From the NCBI GenBank assembly GCA_024684455.1, contig JAIKWU010000018.1, forward strand, positions 1 to 48,214: 48,214 nucleotides of DNA. The letters run 5' to 3'. The position numbers and the translations under genes were made by a program. Positions 26,492-35,389 of the stretch are shown piece by piece; position 1 is the first letter of the stretch; every line of letters starts with the position of its first letter. Origin of the DNA: Bacteroidaceae bacterium (lineage in GTDB: Bacteria; Bacteroidota; Bacteroidia; Bacteroidales; Bacteroidaceae). Below the pieces are notes generated by a model. That model was given only the letters and a program-made list of their open reading frames with translations, searched no databases and was not told where the DNA came from.

Positions 26492-26582
26492 CAAAGATAC
26501 AGATTTTTCGTATTCAAAACGAAATTTTTTAACAAAAAAACACGATGGGACGTTGATTTTCCGTTTATAATCAGTATTTTTG
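26492..26582. promoter_or_regulatory. Divergent promoters (DUF4332 gene / sugar cassette)
   Basis: Minus-strand -7 box TATCTTTG at 26499-26492 faces the DUF4332 gene. Plus-strand GTTG (26552-26555), a 19-base spacer and TATTTTTG (26575-26582) face the gene at 26609, giving a leader of about 20 bases. Confidence 0.65.
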
Positions 26583-26608
26583 CAGAAAAATACAGTTAAG
26601 AGAAAACT

Positions 26609-27022
26609 ATGCAAGCGCATCTTCCTGAGTCGTTCTCACTGGTGAAAGTGCCGCAGCACGACGATGTGCGTGGTTGCCTGTGTGTTGCCGAGTGGGAGCA
26701 TCTGCCGTTCACTCCGAAACGGGTGTTCTGGATTTTCGGCGTGCCCGAAGGGGCACAGCGTGGAGGTCACAGCCATGCCACATGTGCAGAGGTGGTGTTT
26801 CCCGTGAGCGGCAGTTTCGACATGACGGCCGATGACGGAACAGGGCGACACACGTTTCACATGGACCGCCCCGACACGGGCATCTACATCGGTCCGAACG
26901 TATGGTGCGAACTGAGCGGCTTTGCGCCTGGCACCATCTGTGTGGTCGTTGCCTCCGAGGACTATGACCCCGAAGGCTACGTCAACGACTACGAAGAATT
27001 CTGTCAACGTCAGAAAAGATGA
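26609..27022 (+). CDS. FdtA/QdtA-type cupin, likely dTDP-6-deoxy-hexulose ketoisomerase
   Basis: A 137-residue single cupin of the FdtA/WxcM-like family (PF05523): RGCLCVAEWEHLPFTPKRVFWIFGVPEGAQRGGHSHATCAEVVFPVSG carries the RGxHAH-type histidines as RGGHSHATC, and IYIGPNVWCELSGFAPGTICVVVASEDYD closes the fold. Family members convert a dTDP-4-keto-6-deoxyglucose into the 3-keto sugar. It is first of three overlapping genes (4-base overlaps ATGA) with an acyltransferase and an aminotransferase, which is the gene content of dTDP-3-amino-3,6-dideoxyhexose pathways. The exact sugar (Fuc3NAc, Qui3NAc or other) cannot be told. Confidence 0.85.
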   Translation: MQAHLPESFSLVKVPQHDDVRGCLCVAEWEHLPFTPKRVFWIFGVPEGAQRGGHSHATCAEVVFPVSGSFDMTADDGTGRHTFHMDRPDTGIYIGPNVWCELSGFAPGTICVVVASEDYDPEGYVNDYEEFCQRQKR

Positions 27023-27984
27023 ATGTTGTACGCTATACTCCTGAACACGAGGCGGCGTGGAACCGTCTGGTCGCTACGTCGAAGAACGGCACGTTTCTCT
27101 TCGACCGCCGTTTCATGGACTATCACAGCAATCGTTTTTGCGACTGTTCGTTGCTCTTTGTGAAGGAGGGAAAGGTGGTCGGTGGGCTGCCGGCCAATTT
27201 TGTTGAGGATGAAGGCACTGTCTATAGCCATCAGGGCCTCACCTACGGCGGGCTCATCCTGCCTGTGAATGCCACGGCTGTGGAGGTGATGGGGATGATG
27301 GACGCAGCCTGTGACTTCTATAGGAACGAACTGGGAGCCACGCGCATGGTATATCGTGCGGTGCCTTATATATATAATAGGTATCCGTCGGAGGAGCCGC
27401 TCTATGCCCTCTTTCGTCACGAGGCTCGGCTCACAGCCCGCGGACTTTCGTCGGCCATTCCTCTCAATGGTGCACTCCCCTTCGTTCGTCTCCGCCGACG
27501 TGGTGTCGGAAAGGCTGAGGATTGGGGCGTCAGGCTCACAGCCTCGACCGACAGCAGCGACATCCTGCAGTTCTGGTCGATTCTGCGCAGCGGACTCGTG
27601 CGTCGTCACGGAGTCGAGCCCGTCCACTCTGCCGACGAAATCAAACTGCTGACCGACCGTTTTCCCCATAACATTCGCCTCATGCTCGTACGTCATGCCG
27701 ACGGAGAAATCGTAGCCGGCGCATGGCTGTTCCTCTGCGGCCCTGTCGTCCATGTGCAGTACATGGCTGCCAACGACGAAGCCCGTGAACACGGTGTCAA
27801 CGACTGGCTGACTGCCACGCTGCTCGACCTCTATGCCCGACACGATGCACACAATCCTGCCTACTACGAGTTTGGCATCTCCACCGAACAAGGCGGCCAT
27901 GTGCTCAACGAAGGACTAATTTTCCAGAAAGAAGGATTCGGAGCACGAGGCATATGCTACGACACCTACGAAATTGCACTATGA
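27019..27984 (+). CDS. GNAT/FemAB-like acyltransferase of the amino-sugar cassette
   Basis: A 321-residue protein with a FemAB-like, BioF2-type acetyltransferase fold (PF13480): WNRLVATSKNGTFLFDRRFMDYH at the N-terminus and the C-terminal acyl-CoA-binding half RLMLVRHADGEIVAGAWLFLCGPVVHVQYMAANDEAR followed by YYEFGISTEQGG. In the known 3-amino-sugar operons the N-acetyltransferase (FdtC/QdtC) is a left-handed helix protein; here a FemAB-like enzyme occupies that place, which suggests a different acyl donor or a different acceptor. It overlaps both neighbours by 4 bases. Confidence 0.8.
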   Translation: MNVVRYTPEHEAAWNRLVATSKNGTFLFDRRFMDYHSNRFCDCSLLFVKEGKVVGGLPANFVEDEGTVYSHQGLTYGGLILPVNATAVEVMGMMDAACDFYRNELGATRMVYRAVPYIYNRYPSEEPLYALFRHEARLTARGLSSAIPLNGALPFVRLRRRGVGKAEDWGVRLTASTDSSDILQFWSILRSGLVRRHGVEPVHSADEIKLLTDRFPHNIRLMLVRHADGEIVAGAWLFLCGPVVHVQYMAANDEAREHGVNDWLTATLLDLYARHDAHNPAYYEFGISTEQGGHVLNEGLIFQKEGFGARGICYDTYEIAL

Positions 27985-29090
27985 TCAGATACTTAGACCT
28001 TCAGCGGCTCCATGCCAGCCAAGCACGCTGGCTCGAAGCAGCCACCGCTGCCCTGCAGAGCGGACGCTACCTGCTGGGCGACGAGACACGTCTGTTTGAG
28101 CAAGAATACGCCGCCTATATCGGTACGAAACACTGCATCGGCTGTGGAAACGGACTCGATGCCCTCACCCTCATCCTCCGCGCTTACATCCAACTGGGAC
28201 GCCTCCACGAGGGCGACGAGGTCATCGTGCCTGCCCACACCTTCATCGCCACTCCACTGTCTGTCACGGAAAACCGCCTCAAGCCCTTGTTCGTCGATGC
28301 CGACCCTACGACGATGCAAATCGACGACCGCCTCATCGAGCAGGCCATCACCCCTCGCACCCGCGCCATCTTGCTAGTCCATCTGTACGGAACGTGTGCC
28401 TACAGCGAACACATCGCCGACCTCTGCCACCGCCACCACCTGCTCCTCATCGAGGACAACGCACAGGCTCATGGCTGCCGCTATGAAAGTCCGACGTCGA
28501 ATGTCAAACGTACAGGTTCGCTCGGCGATGCAGCCGGTCACAGTTTCTATCCAGGCAAAAACCTCGGAGCGATGGGCGACGCAGGCTGCATCACCACCGA
28601 CGACGACGAACTGGCCGCCACCGTGCGCAGTCTCGGCAACTACGGCAGCAGCCGCAAATACGTCTGCGACTACGTAGGCCGCAACAGCCGTATCGACGAA
28701 GTACAAGCCGCCGTCCTGCGCCGTCTCCTCCCCCTGCTCGACGATGGCAACCGTCGGCGCAAGCAGATAGCCCACTATTACCACACACACATCGACCATC
28801 CGCTCATCACACTGCCACGTACCGACCGCGACAGCGTCTGGCACATCTTCCCCGTCCTCTGCACCGAGCGCGACCGACTGCAGCAATATCTCTTCGAGAA
28901 AGGAGTAGAGACCCTCGTCCACTACCCCATCCCTCCGCATCGTCAACGCTGCTACGCCGCCTTTGCCACCCTTTCGCTGCCTGTCAGCGAAAGCATCGCA
29001 GCCACCGAACTGAGCCTGCCATGCAATCCTGCCATGAATGATGACGACGTCCGCTATGTCGCCGACGTCGTCAATCAATTCAAGGTCTGA
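27981..29090 (+). CDS. DegT/DnrJ/EryC1/StrS PLP-dependent sugar aminotransferase
   Basis: A 369-residue aminotransferase of keto-sugars. Visible blocks: GNGLDALTLILRA, DEVIVPAHTFIAT, FVDADPTTMQID, LLVHLYGTCAYSE, LLIEDNAQAHG (PLP-binding Asp), SFYPGKNLGAMGDAGCITT with the Schiff-base lysine in PGKNLG, and GRNSRIDEVQAAVL. It is closest in pattern to FdtB/QdtB-type C3 aminotransferases, in keeping with the ketoisomerase two genes upstream. The start MIRYLDLQRL at 27981 overlaps the previous stop codon as ATGA; an upstream in-frame ATG at 27954 is less likely. Confidence 0.9.
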   Translation: MIRYLDLQRLHASQARWLEAATAALQSGRYLLGDETRLFEQEYAAYIGTKHCIGCGNGLDALTLILRAYIQLGRLHEGDEVIVPAHTFIATPLSVTENRLKPLFVDADPTTMQIDDRLIEQAITPRTRAILLVHLYGTCAYSEHIADLCHRHHLLLIEDNAQAHGCRYESPTSNVKRTGSLGDAAGHSFYPGKNLGAMGDAGCITTDDDELAATVRSLGNYGSSRKYVCDYVGRNSRIDEVQAAVLRRLLPLLDDGNRRRKQIAHYYHTHIDHPLITLPRTDRDSVWHIFPVLCTERDRLQQYLFEKGVETLVHYPIPPHRQRCYAAFATLSLPVSESIAATELSLPCNPAMNDDDVRYVADVVNQFKV

Positions 29091-29114
29091 TGAAAGCCTG
29101 CAATGTTCAATAAA

Positions 29115-30440
29115 TCACTTTAGTGTCCGCACAAGAAAGTCGGAGGCGAGGTTCGTCGCGTGGTAGAGGTTCTGCGTGAAGCCGTGGTCCTGTCCGTCGA
29201 GTTCGTAGTATTCAGAACCCGTCCACTGCTGATGGAAGCGCAAGCCATAAGTGTAGGGAACGAGGCGGTCGGCTGTGCCGTGGATAATGGCAGCAGGGCC
29301 GTGATAGTGGGCGGCGGTTTCGTAAATAGGCAGACGGAATGCCGTCTTGATGTAGTCCTGCCCAAGGCGCATACGGTCACCAAAAAGCGGAAGATAGGCT
29401 GGCGGGTCGAGGGGGTCGAACGACTGTCCAAAGAAACTGCCTCGGATGCAGTCGTTGCGGATAGTGCCGGCAGGTGCCAGCAGGACAACGGCACTCAACG
29501 GCGAAGGCTCAGCCCCAGCCTGCTCACTGAGTTGGCCTGCCAGCATGGCGGTGACAACTCCTCCCTGCGAATGACCAACAATGCCAACCTTGCTGACATA
29601 GCGTAGGTCGCGTACATATTCATAAACCTTGCGTGCATCGACCACTTCGTTGGGAATGGTCATCTGCTGAAACTCTCCGTCGCTCTCTCCGTGACCGTTG
29701 AAGTCGAAACGAATGCTGGCGATGCCGTGGCGGCAGAGCGTGTCGGCAATGAGGTCGAACATCTGTCCTTCCTTGTTGCCTCCGAAGCCGTGGCAGAGGA
29801 TAACCATCGGGCACTGCTCACCAGCCTGCATCGGAGGACGCTGTATGACTGCCGAGAGTTGACCGTGGTCGCCGTCGATGCTGACGGTTTCACGTTCCGA
29901 CTCCACTTCGTAGGTTTCGGGAATCAATTCGTAGAGCGTCTTCTCCAGTTTGTCGGAGAGAACCGTGGAGAGCACTACCTTGCCTTCGGGGTCGAGCAAC
30001 ACCATCGAGGGAATCCACTTCACACCATAGTCGGCAACCACCTGCGACTCGCGCATATTCTTGAGGTCGCTCACCTGTGTGTAGCGTATGTCGTACTTAT
30101 CAATCGCGTTTTGCCAAGCCTCCTTGTTAGTGTCGAACGAAACGCCGACAAATTCTACGCCATAGGGCGCAAAGCGTTTGTAAATGCGCTGCAAGTTGGG
30201 CAGGTCTTTGCGACAATCAGGACACCAGGAAGCCCAGAAGTCCAGCACGGTATAGTGTCCTTTGGAGATTTTGGCCAACTGTATCTTCGTACTTTGGGGA
30301 GTCTTGAGCGTAAAGTTGGGTGCGGCAGTCCCTTTCTTGATAAGTTCTGTAGCATACTTGGTGTCGAGGTCATGTTGCTGCGCCTGCACATATAAAATAC
30401 AGCACAGACTGAGTAAACAGAGAAAAACAGTTCGTTTCAT
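29115..30440 (-). CDS. Secreted thioredoxin (TlpA) and alpha/beta-hydrolase fusion protein
   Basis: A 441-residue exported protein with a signal peptide (MKRTVFLCLLSLCCILYVQA). Residues about 35-165 are a TlpA-like thioredoxin domain with an intact CXXC (DFWASWCPDCRKDLPNL) and the cis-proline region (VKWIPSMVLLDPEGKV). Residues about 190-440 are a serine alpha/beta-hydrolase: oxyanion region VILCHGFGGNKEG, nucleophile GHSQGG, aspartate in HGTADRLVPY and histidine in GQDHGF. The pairing of a disulfide reductase with an esterase in one chain is uncommon; how they cooperate is unknown. The start at 30440 is chosen for the signal peptide; the open frame upstream runs into a hairpin repeat. Confidence 0.9.
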   Translation of the reverse strand: MKRTVFLCLLSLCCILYVQAQQHDLDTKYATELIKKGTAAPNFTLKTPQSTKIQLAKISKGHYTVLDFWASWCPDCRKDLPNLQRIYKRFAPYGVEFVGVSFDTNKEAWQNAIDKYDIRYTQVSDLKNMRESQVVADYGVKWIPSMVLLDPEGKVVLSTVLSDKLEKTLYELIPETYEVESERETVSIDGDHGQLSAVIQRPPMQAGEQCPMVILCHGFGGNKEGQMFDLIADTLCRHGIASIRFDFNGHGESDGEFQQMTIPNEVVDARKVYEYVRDLRYVSKVGIVGHSQGGVVTAMLAGQLSEQAGAEPSPLSAVVLLAPAGTIRNDCIRGSFFGQSFDPLDPPAYLPLFGDRMRLGQDYIKTAFRLPIYETAAHYHGPAAIIHGTADRLVPYTYGLRFHQQWTGSEYYELDGQDHGFTQNLYHATNLASDFLVRTLK

Positions 30441-30481
30441 TGTTAATTGTTCATTGTTATATTTTGAAGTTATGGAGTAGT

Positions 30482-30560
30482 CTGTAGGGACGACCCGTGG
30501 GGCGTCCATGACAAAAGGGAACTAACACCAATCGGGACGCCCCGCGGGTCGTCCCTACAG
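30482..30560. repeat. GGGACGACCC hairpin repeat, copy b
   Basis: Ends CTGTAGGGACGACCC and GGGTCGTCCCTACAG (15-base terminal inverted repeat) with inner GGGGCGTCC and GGGACGCCCC. It lies between rarA and the thioredoxin-hydrolase gene and could form a strong hairpin in that transcript. Confidence 0.9.
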
Positions 30561-30608
30561 AGTTCCCTGTAACTTCCTTTCAAATTGTTCATTGTTCATT
30601 ATTCATTG

Positions 30609-31892
30609 TCAAGTGTCAAATCTCTCTCCCCAACATTGTTTCATGCGTTCCCACAGTTTTGCTTCCGCCGGCGTATGCGGCTGGGGATGCCAGAAACGGG
30701 CCTCCTGTGCCTCGTCGGGCAGGAACTGCTGACGGACGAAGTGGTCGGGATAGTCGTGGGCATATTGATAGCCGTCGCTGTAACCGAGGTCCTTCATCAG
30801 ACTTGTCGGAGCGTTGCGCAGGTGAAGTGGTACGGACAGATTGCCCGTCTGGCGGACATAACTGAGGGCTGAGTCAATGCCCAAATAGGCACTGTTGCTC
30901 TTGGGGCTCGTGGCGACATAGACGGCAGCCTCCGCCAATGGGATGCGACCCTCGGGCATTCCGATTTTCTGCACAGTGTCGAAGCAGGCGTTAGCCAGAA
31001 GCAAGGCGTTAGGGTTGGCGAGACCCACATCCTCGCAGGCACAGATGACAATGCGGCGGGCAATGAACACAGGATCCTCACCCGCCTCAATCATCCGTGC
31101 CAGATAATAGAGGGCGGCGTCGGGGTCGCTGCCCCGCATACTCTTGATGAAGGCGGAAATGATGTCATAGTGCATCTCGCCGTCCTTGTCATAAGCCAGC
31201 GGATTTTGCTGAATAGCCTCCATCACAACCTTATCGGTCAGCACAATTTTCTTTGCGTCGTTCTGACTTTCAACCGACAGTTCCAGAATGTTCAACAATT
31301 TCCTCGCATCGCCACCGCTCTGACGCAGCAGAGCCCCCGACTCCTTCACCACGATATTCCTTTCCTTCAGGTAAATATCCTCCTTCAGCGCACGGTCGAG
31401 CAGTCGCTTGAGATCACCGACGCCGAGCGACCGGAGCACATAGACCTGACAGCGGCTAAGCAACGGACGAATCACCTCAAACGAGGGATTCTCCGTCGTA
31501 GCACCGATAAGTGTTACGACACCCTGCTCGACAGCACCCAGCAGCGAGTCCTGCTGCGATTTGGAGAAGCGGTGGATTTCGTCGATGAAGAGGATAGGAT
31601 TTCCGTTTCCCTGAAACAGGCCCGCATTCGTCTTCGCCCTTTCAATCACCTCGCGCACCTCCCTGACGCCGCTCGTCACTGCCGACAGCGTGTAGAACGG
31701 CACTTCGAGCGTCCGTGCAATAATGTTGGCCAGCGTAGTCTTTCCGACACCAGGAGGACCCCACAGGATAAACGAACTGACATGCCGCTGCTCAATCATG
31801 CGACGGACGACGGCACCCTCGCCGACGAGGTGCTCCTGTCCGATGTATTCGTCCAATGTCTGCGGACGCAAGCGTTCTGCTAAGGGCTTCAT
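30609..31892 (-). CDS. rarA: Replication-associated recombination protein RarA (MgsA) AAA ATPase
   Basis: A 427-residue clamp-loader-like AAA+ ATPase acting at stalled forks. It opens [24 protein letters not shown], then Walker [17 protein letters not shown], Walker [16 protein letters not shown], sensor 1 [13 protein letters not shown], and the C-terminal tetramerisation part ([33 protein letters not shown]). All are typical. It diverges from the AddA-like gene across a 139-base gap; a minus-strand -7 box TAACTTTG lies at 31926-31919. Confidence 0.96.
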   Translation of the reverse strand: MKPLAERLRPQTLDEYIGQEHLVGEGAVVRRMIEQRHVSSFILWGPPGVGKTTLANIIARTLEVPFYTLSAVTSGVREVREVIERAKTNAGLFQGNGNPILFIDEIHRFSKSQQDSLLGAVEQGVVTLIGATTENPSFEVIRPLLSRCQVYVLRSLGVGDLKRLLDRALKEDIYLKERNIVVKESGALLRQSGGDARKLLNILELSVESQNDAKKIVLTDKVVMEAIQQNPLAYDKDGEMHYDIISAFIKSMRGSDPDAALYYLARMIEAGEDPVFIARRIVICACEDVGLANPNALLLANACFDTVQKIGMPEGRIPLAEAAVYVATSPKSNSAYLGIDSALSYVRQTGNLSVPLHLRNAPTSLMKDLGYSDGYQYAHDYPDHFVRQQFLPDEAQEARFWHPQPHTPAEAKLWERMKQCWGERFDT

Positions 31893-31956
31893 GGGAAGTT
31901 ATTTTAATGTTCCAGCCCCAAAGTTACGAATAATCAGTGAATTTATTGACAAAGGG

Positions 31957-31988
31957 CTTGAAAATCTCGTGTTTTTTACCTATTTTTG
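31957..31988 (+). promoter_or_regulatory. Promoter of the AddA-like gene
   Basis: CTTG (31957-31960, one mismatch from TTTG), a 20-base spacer and TATTTTTG (31981-31988). The predicted transcript start near 31994 falls after the ATG at 31990, which is why the GTG at 32032 is preferred as start of the next gene. Confidence 0.55.
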
Positions 31989-32031
31989 CATGTTCATAAA
32001 CTTTTTTTCATTGACCCTACAAGTTAAAAAA

Positions 32032-35000
32032 GTGAAAAAATCTCTGAAGGTATATAGGGCTTCGGCAGGGAGCGGCAAGACGTTCAGGCTGGCGGTGGAG
32101 TACATCAAACTGCTGATGAATGACCCTACGTGTTACCGTAACATTCTGGCGGTAACGTTTACGAACAAGGCGACAACGGAAATGAAACTGCGCATTCTCA
32201 GCCAACTCTACGGCATCGGACATGATCTGAAGTCGTCGGAGGGCTATCTTGAGGCTGTCAAGCAGGATGCCGGTGTGGCGAGCCTTGGTCTGAGCGACGA
32301 GCAGTTGCGTCGGCGGGCTCTGACGGCTCTTGAGGGGATGATGCACGACTACAGTCGCTTCCGTATCGAGACCATCGACTCTTTCTTCCAGAGTCTTGTG
32401 CGCGAACTGGCTCGCGAACTGCATCTGACGAACGGTCTTCGTGTGGATTTGGAGGCAAACGAGGTGGTGCGCACGGCTGTAAAAGAACTGCTGAACTCGC
32501 TGGCGACTGACGGGGCTATGCTCCGGACGGTTCTGGGTGTGGTGGAGGAGCGAATCGACGACAGCCGCAACTGGCACATGGAGGATGATGTGACTAAATT
32601 CGGCATGAACATCTTCAACGAACGTTTTCTGGAGAACAAGAACAATGGTGACATCACGTCGGTGCAGGATGTAGAAGCGTTCAGGCGTCACCTAAAGGGC
32701 TTGAAGTCTCACACGCTGCAATGTATGCAGCAAGCGGGGAGGACTTTCATGCAGGCTTGTGAGAAGAGGGGGCTGGACAGCACCTGTTTCGTCCAAGGCA
32801 GCAAGGGTGTCTGGAATTTCCTGAAGAAGACGGCTGAGGGTTCTCTCCCACTGCCCAATGTATCAGATACGGTGGCGGGATGTCTGGACAACCCGTCTGC
32901 GTGGCCTTCGAAGAAGCATCCTGAAGTCAAGGAACTGGCAGCGTGTGAATTCATGCCGTTGCTGAGTGAGGTGATGGATTTGCGTCGTCTGCTCAACTCG
33001 ATAGAGGCGGCTCGCAAACATCTGGGACAGTTGACGCTGCTGAACGCAATCGACAGCAAGGTACGTCAGTTGAACGCCGACGAGAACCGTTTTCTGCTTG
33101 CCGACACGGCGTATATGCTGTGGCAGTTGGTAAAGGGGCAGGATGTGCCGTTCATCTACGAACGGAGCGGGGTCCGCTTCACCCATATTATGATTGACGA
33201 GTTTCAGGACACGTCGGCTTTACAGTGGAAGAATTTCATTCCGCTCCTGCTCAACAGCATGGCGACGGACAGCCTTTGCCTCATCGTGGGCGATGTGAAA
33301 CAAAGCATCTACCGATGGCGCAACGGGGACTGGGGCATTCTGAAGGACTTGGAGAAGGACGCGACGCTCCATCCCTACGTGGAGATGCAGCCGATGCACA
33401 CGAACTACCGCAGCGCAGGCTGTGTCGTACGCTTCAACAATGAATTTTTCGGCCGTGCTGCACAGACCTTGCAAACGATGTATGCCAACGTGACACAGCG
33501 CAACACGACCGACATCGCCGATGCGTACAAGGACGTCGTGCAGGAAGTGGTGCCGAAGAACGACGGGCATGGTTTCGTCTATGTGGAGATGCTGAAGAAG
33601 TGCCAAGAAGGTACGCCCCAACCAGACCGCATCGTCGAAACCGTGCAGATGCTCCGCGGACGGGGTGTGAGGGTGCAGGACATGTGCATCCTCGTGCGGA
33701 AAAAGAACTATATCCCCAACATCACAGCAGCGTTTGCACAACGCCTGCCGGAGGTCAACATCGTGAGCGACGAGGCTTTCCGTCTGGACTCATCGCCTGC
33801 GCTCAACTTCATCATCCTGGCTATGCGAGTCGTGGCCAATCCACAGAATCGCTACCTGCTCTCGACTCTTACGTATGAATACCGCTCCTGTGTGCTGAAC
33901 GACGGGACCTTCACCGACATCAACCGCACCTTCCTGCTGTCTGACGACGACCTGCGCCAACTGCTGCCCGAGACGTTCAGGGAGCAGGAGGCCACGCTGC
34001 CGACCCTGCCCCTGTATGAACTCGCCGAACGCATCTACGACCTGTTCTCATTGCAAAATCTGAAGGGACAGGATGCCTATCTCTTCTCCTTCTTCGACAA
34101 GGTAATGGCGTTTCTGGCCGAACGTCCCAGCGACCTCGACACGTTCCTCCGCTACTGGGACGACACGCTGTGTTCCGTGACCATTCCTGTAGGCGAGGTG
34201 AACGGCATCCGCATCCTCAGTATCCACAAGTCGAAAGGGCTGGAGTTTCACACCATCATCATCCCGTACTGCGAATGGACATTCACCATGGGACACACGC
34301 CGATGGTGTGGGTGAAGCCGAAGGACGAACTGTTCCAAGGGCTCGACCTGCTGCCCATCGACATGGACAAGACAAGCAGCAACTCCTGTTTCAAGGATGA
34401 CGTTGCAGATGAAAAACTAAAATGCTACGTCGACAACCTCAACCTGATGTATGTGGCATTCACACGTGCCGTGAAGAACCTCATCGTCTTCGCCGACATC
34501 AAGACGGACAAAAACGGCGAAAACGTCAGTCAGGTGCTCCATGCCAGTATGCCTCCGATGGAGACAAACGACAAAACCGACACGGCAGAGACATTCAGCA
34601 GCGGCAGCATCGTTCCGTCGGACCAGAAGGATGAGAAGAAAGACGAACCTGTGGAGAACATGGAACAGAACGTGCTGACCGTCGCCCCTGCCCCCACGTC
34701 CGTCCGCTTCGTCACACAGCCCGTCGTGGCAGAGTTCCGCCAATCGAACCGTGCCACACAGTTCGCACAAGGCGACAACGAGCCCGACGACGAGCATCGA
34801 CGCTACCTCAACGAGGGCGTACTGTTCCACCAACTGCTCTCCATGATACAGACTCCCGACGACCTGCCTGCCGCCATCCGCCGCATGGACTTCGAGGGAT
34901 ACTTCGACAATGCACTTTACCGACAAGAGGTAATGCAACTCGTCGAGCGTGCGTTCCAGCAGACCCAAGCCAGCCGATGGTTCGACACCCATTGGCAGGT

Positions 35001-35241
35001 CATCAACGAGTGCAACATTCTCTACCGCGACGACGAAGGCACCGTCCGTCAACGCCGTCCCGACCGCGTTGTCACCGACGGCGCGGAGACCATCGTCATC
35101 GACTACAAGACCGGACGTCAGGACGAAGAACACGTGAAGCAAGTACAATTCTACATGGATCAACTGCGGGCGATGAACTATCCGAACGTCAGCGGATTCG
35201 TGTGGTACATCCGCCGTGGCGACATCGTCCCCGTGACATAG
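32032..35241 (+). CDS. AddA/RecB-like UvrD-family helicase-nuclease
   Basis: A superfamily 1A helicase with a C-terminal nuclease, about 1069 residues, the Bacteroidetes counterpart of AddA/RecB in double-strand-break processing. Motif I is RASAGSGKTFRLAVEY near the N-terminus; motif Ia ILAVTFTNKATTEMKLR; motif II IMIDEFQDTSALQW; motif III VGDVKQSIYRWRNGD; motif V LSIHKSKGLEFHTIII; motif VI MYVAFTRAVKNL. The C-terminus carries the PD-(D/E)XK nuclease core (RPDRVVTDGAETIVIDYKTGRQ). Start is GTG at 32032, giving MKKSLKVYRASAGSGKT; the frame is open far upstream but overlaps rarA and the promoter. Confidence 0.9.
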   Translation: MKKSLKVYRASAGSGKTFRLAVEYIKLLMNDPTCYRNILAVTFTNKATTEMKLRILSQLYGIGHDLKSSEGYLEAVKQDAGVASLGLSDEQLRRRALTALEGMMHDYSRFRIETIDSFFQSLVRELARELHLTNGLRVDLEANEVVRTAVKELLNSLATDGAMLRTVLGVVEERIDDSRNWHMEDDVTKFGMNIFNERFLENKNNGDITSVQDVEAFRRHLKGLKSHTLQCMQQAGRTFMQACEKRGLDSTCFVQGSKGVWNFLKKTAEGSLPLPNVSDTVAGCLDNPSAWPSKKHPEVKELAACEFMPLLSEVMDLRRLLNSIEAARKHLGQLTLLNAIDSKVRQLNADENRFLLADTAYMLWQLVKGQDVPFIYERSGVRFTHIMIDEFQDTSALQWKNFIPLLLNSMATDSLCLIVGDVKQSIYRWRNGDWGILKDLEKDATLHPYVEMQPMHTNYRSAGCVVRFNNEFFGRAAQTLQTMYANVTQRNTTDIADAYKDVVQEVVPKNDGHGFVYVEMLKKCQEGTPQPDRIVETVQMLRGRGVRVQDMCILVRKKNYIPNITAAFAQRLPEVNIVSDEAFRLDSSPALNFIILAMRVVANPQNRYLLSTLTYEYRSCVLNDGTFTDINRTFLLSDDDLRQLLPETFREQEATLPTLPLYELAERIYDLFSLQNLKGQDAYLFSFFDKVMAFLAERPSDLDTFLRYWDDTLCSVTIPVGEVNGIRILSIHKSKGLEFHTIIIPYCEWTFTMGHTPMVWVKPKDELFQGLDLLPIDMDKTSSNSCFKDDVADEKLKCYVDNLNLMYVAFTRAVKNLIVFADIKTDKNGENVSQVLHASMPPMETNDKTDTAETFSSGSIVPSDQKDEKKDEPVENMEQNVLTVAPAPTSVRFVTQPVVAEFRQSNRATQFAQGDNEPDDEHRRYLNEGVLFHQLLSMIQTPDDLPAAIRRMDFEGYFDNALYRQEVMQLVERAFQQTQASRWFDTHWQVINECNILYRDDEGTVRQRRPDRVVTDGAETIVIDYKTGRQDEEHVKQVQFYMDQLRAMNYPNVSGFVWYIRRGDIVPVT

Positions 35242-35254
35242 TTTTTTTACCCCT

Positions 35255-35332
35255 CCAAGCACTTGGCGTCGTCACGCTAAGCACTTGGCGTCATCACGCT
35301 AAGCACTTGACGTGAAAATTCCAAGCACTCCG
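35255..35332. repeat. 22-base periodic palindromic array D (4 units)
   Basis: Cores start at 35257, 35279 (AAGCACTTGG), 35301 (AAGCACTTGA) and 35323 (AAGCACTCCG), 22 bases apart, all in the same GCAC orientation. It lies between the addA-like and addB-like genes, which are otherwise a tandem pair. Confidence 0.9.
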
Positions 35333-35389
35333 ACGCTCTCAAACGACATAGTCAAAACAAGAATCATCCACCTCAAAAAAAGACACCTG

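Noticed and set aside
31723-32031. Upstream extension of the AddA-like protein
   Set aside because: It would overlap rarA by 170 bases and include the promoter; the encoded residues are the antisense of the rarA P-loop region.
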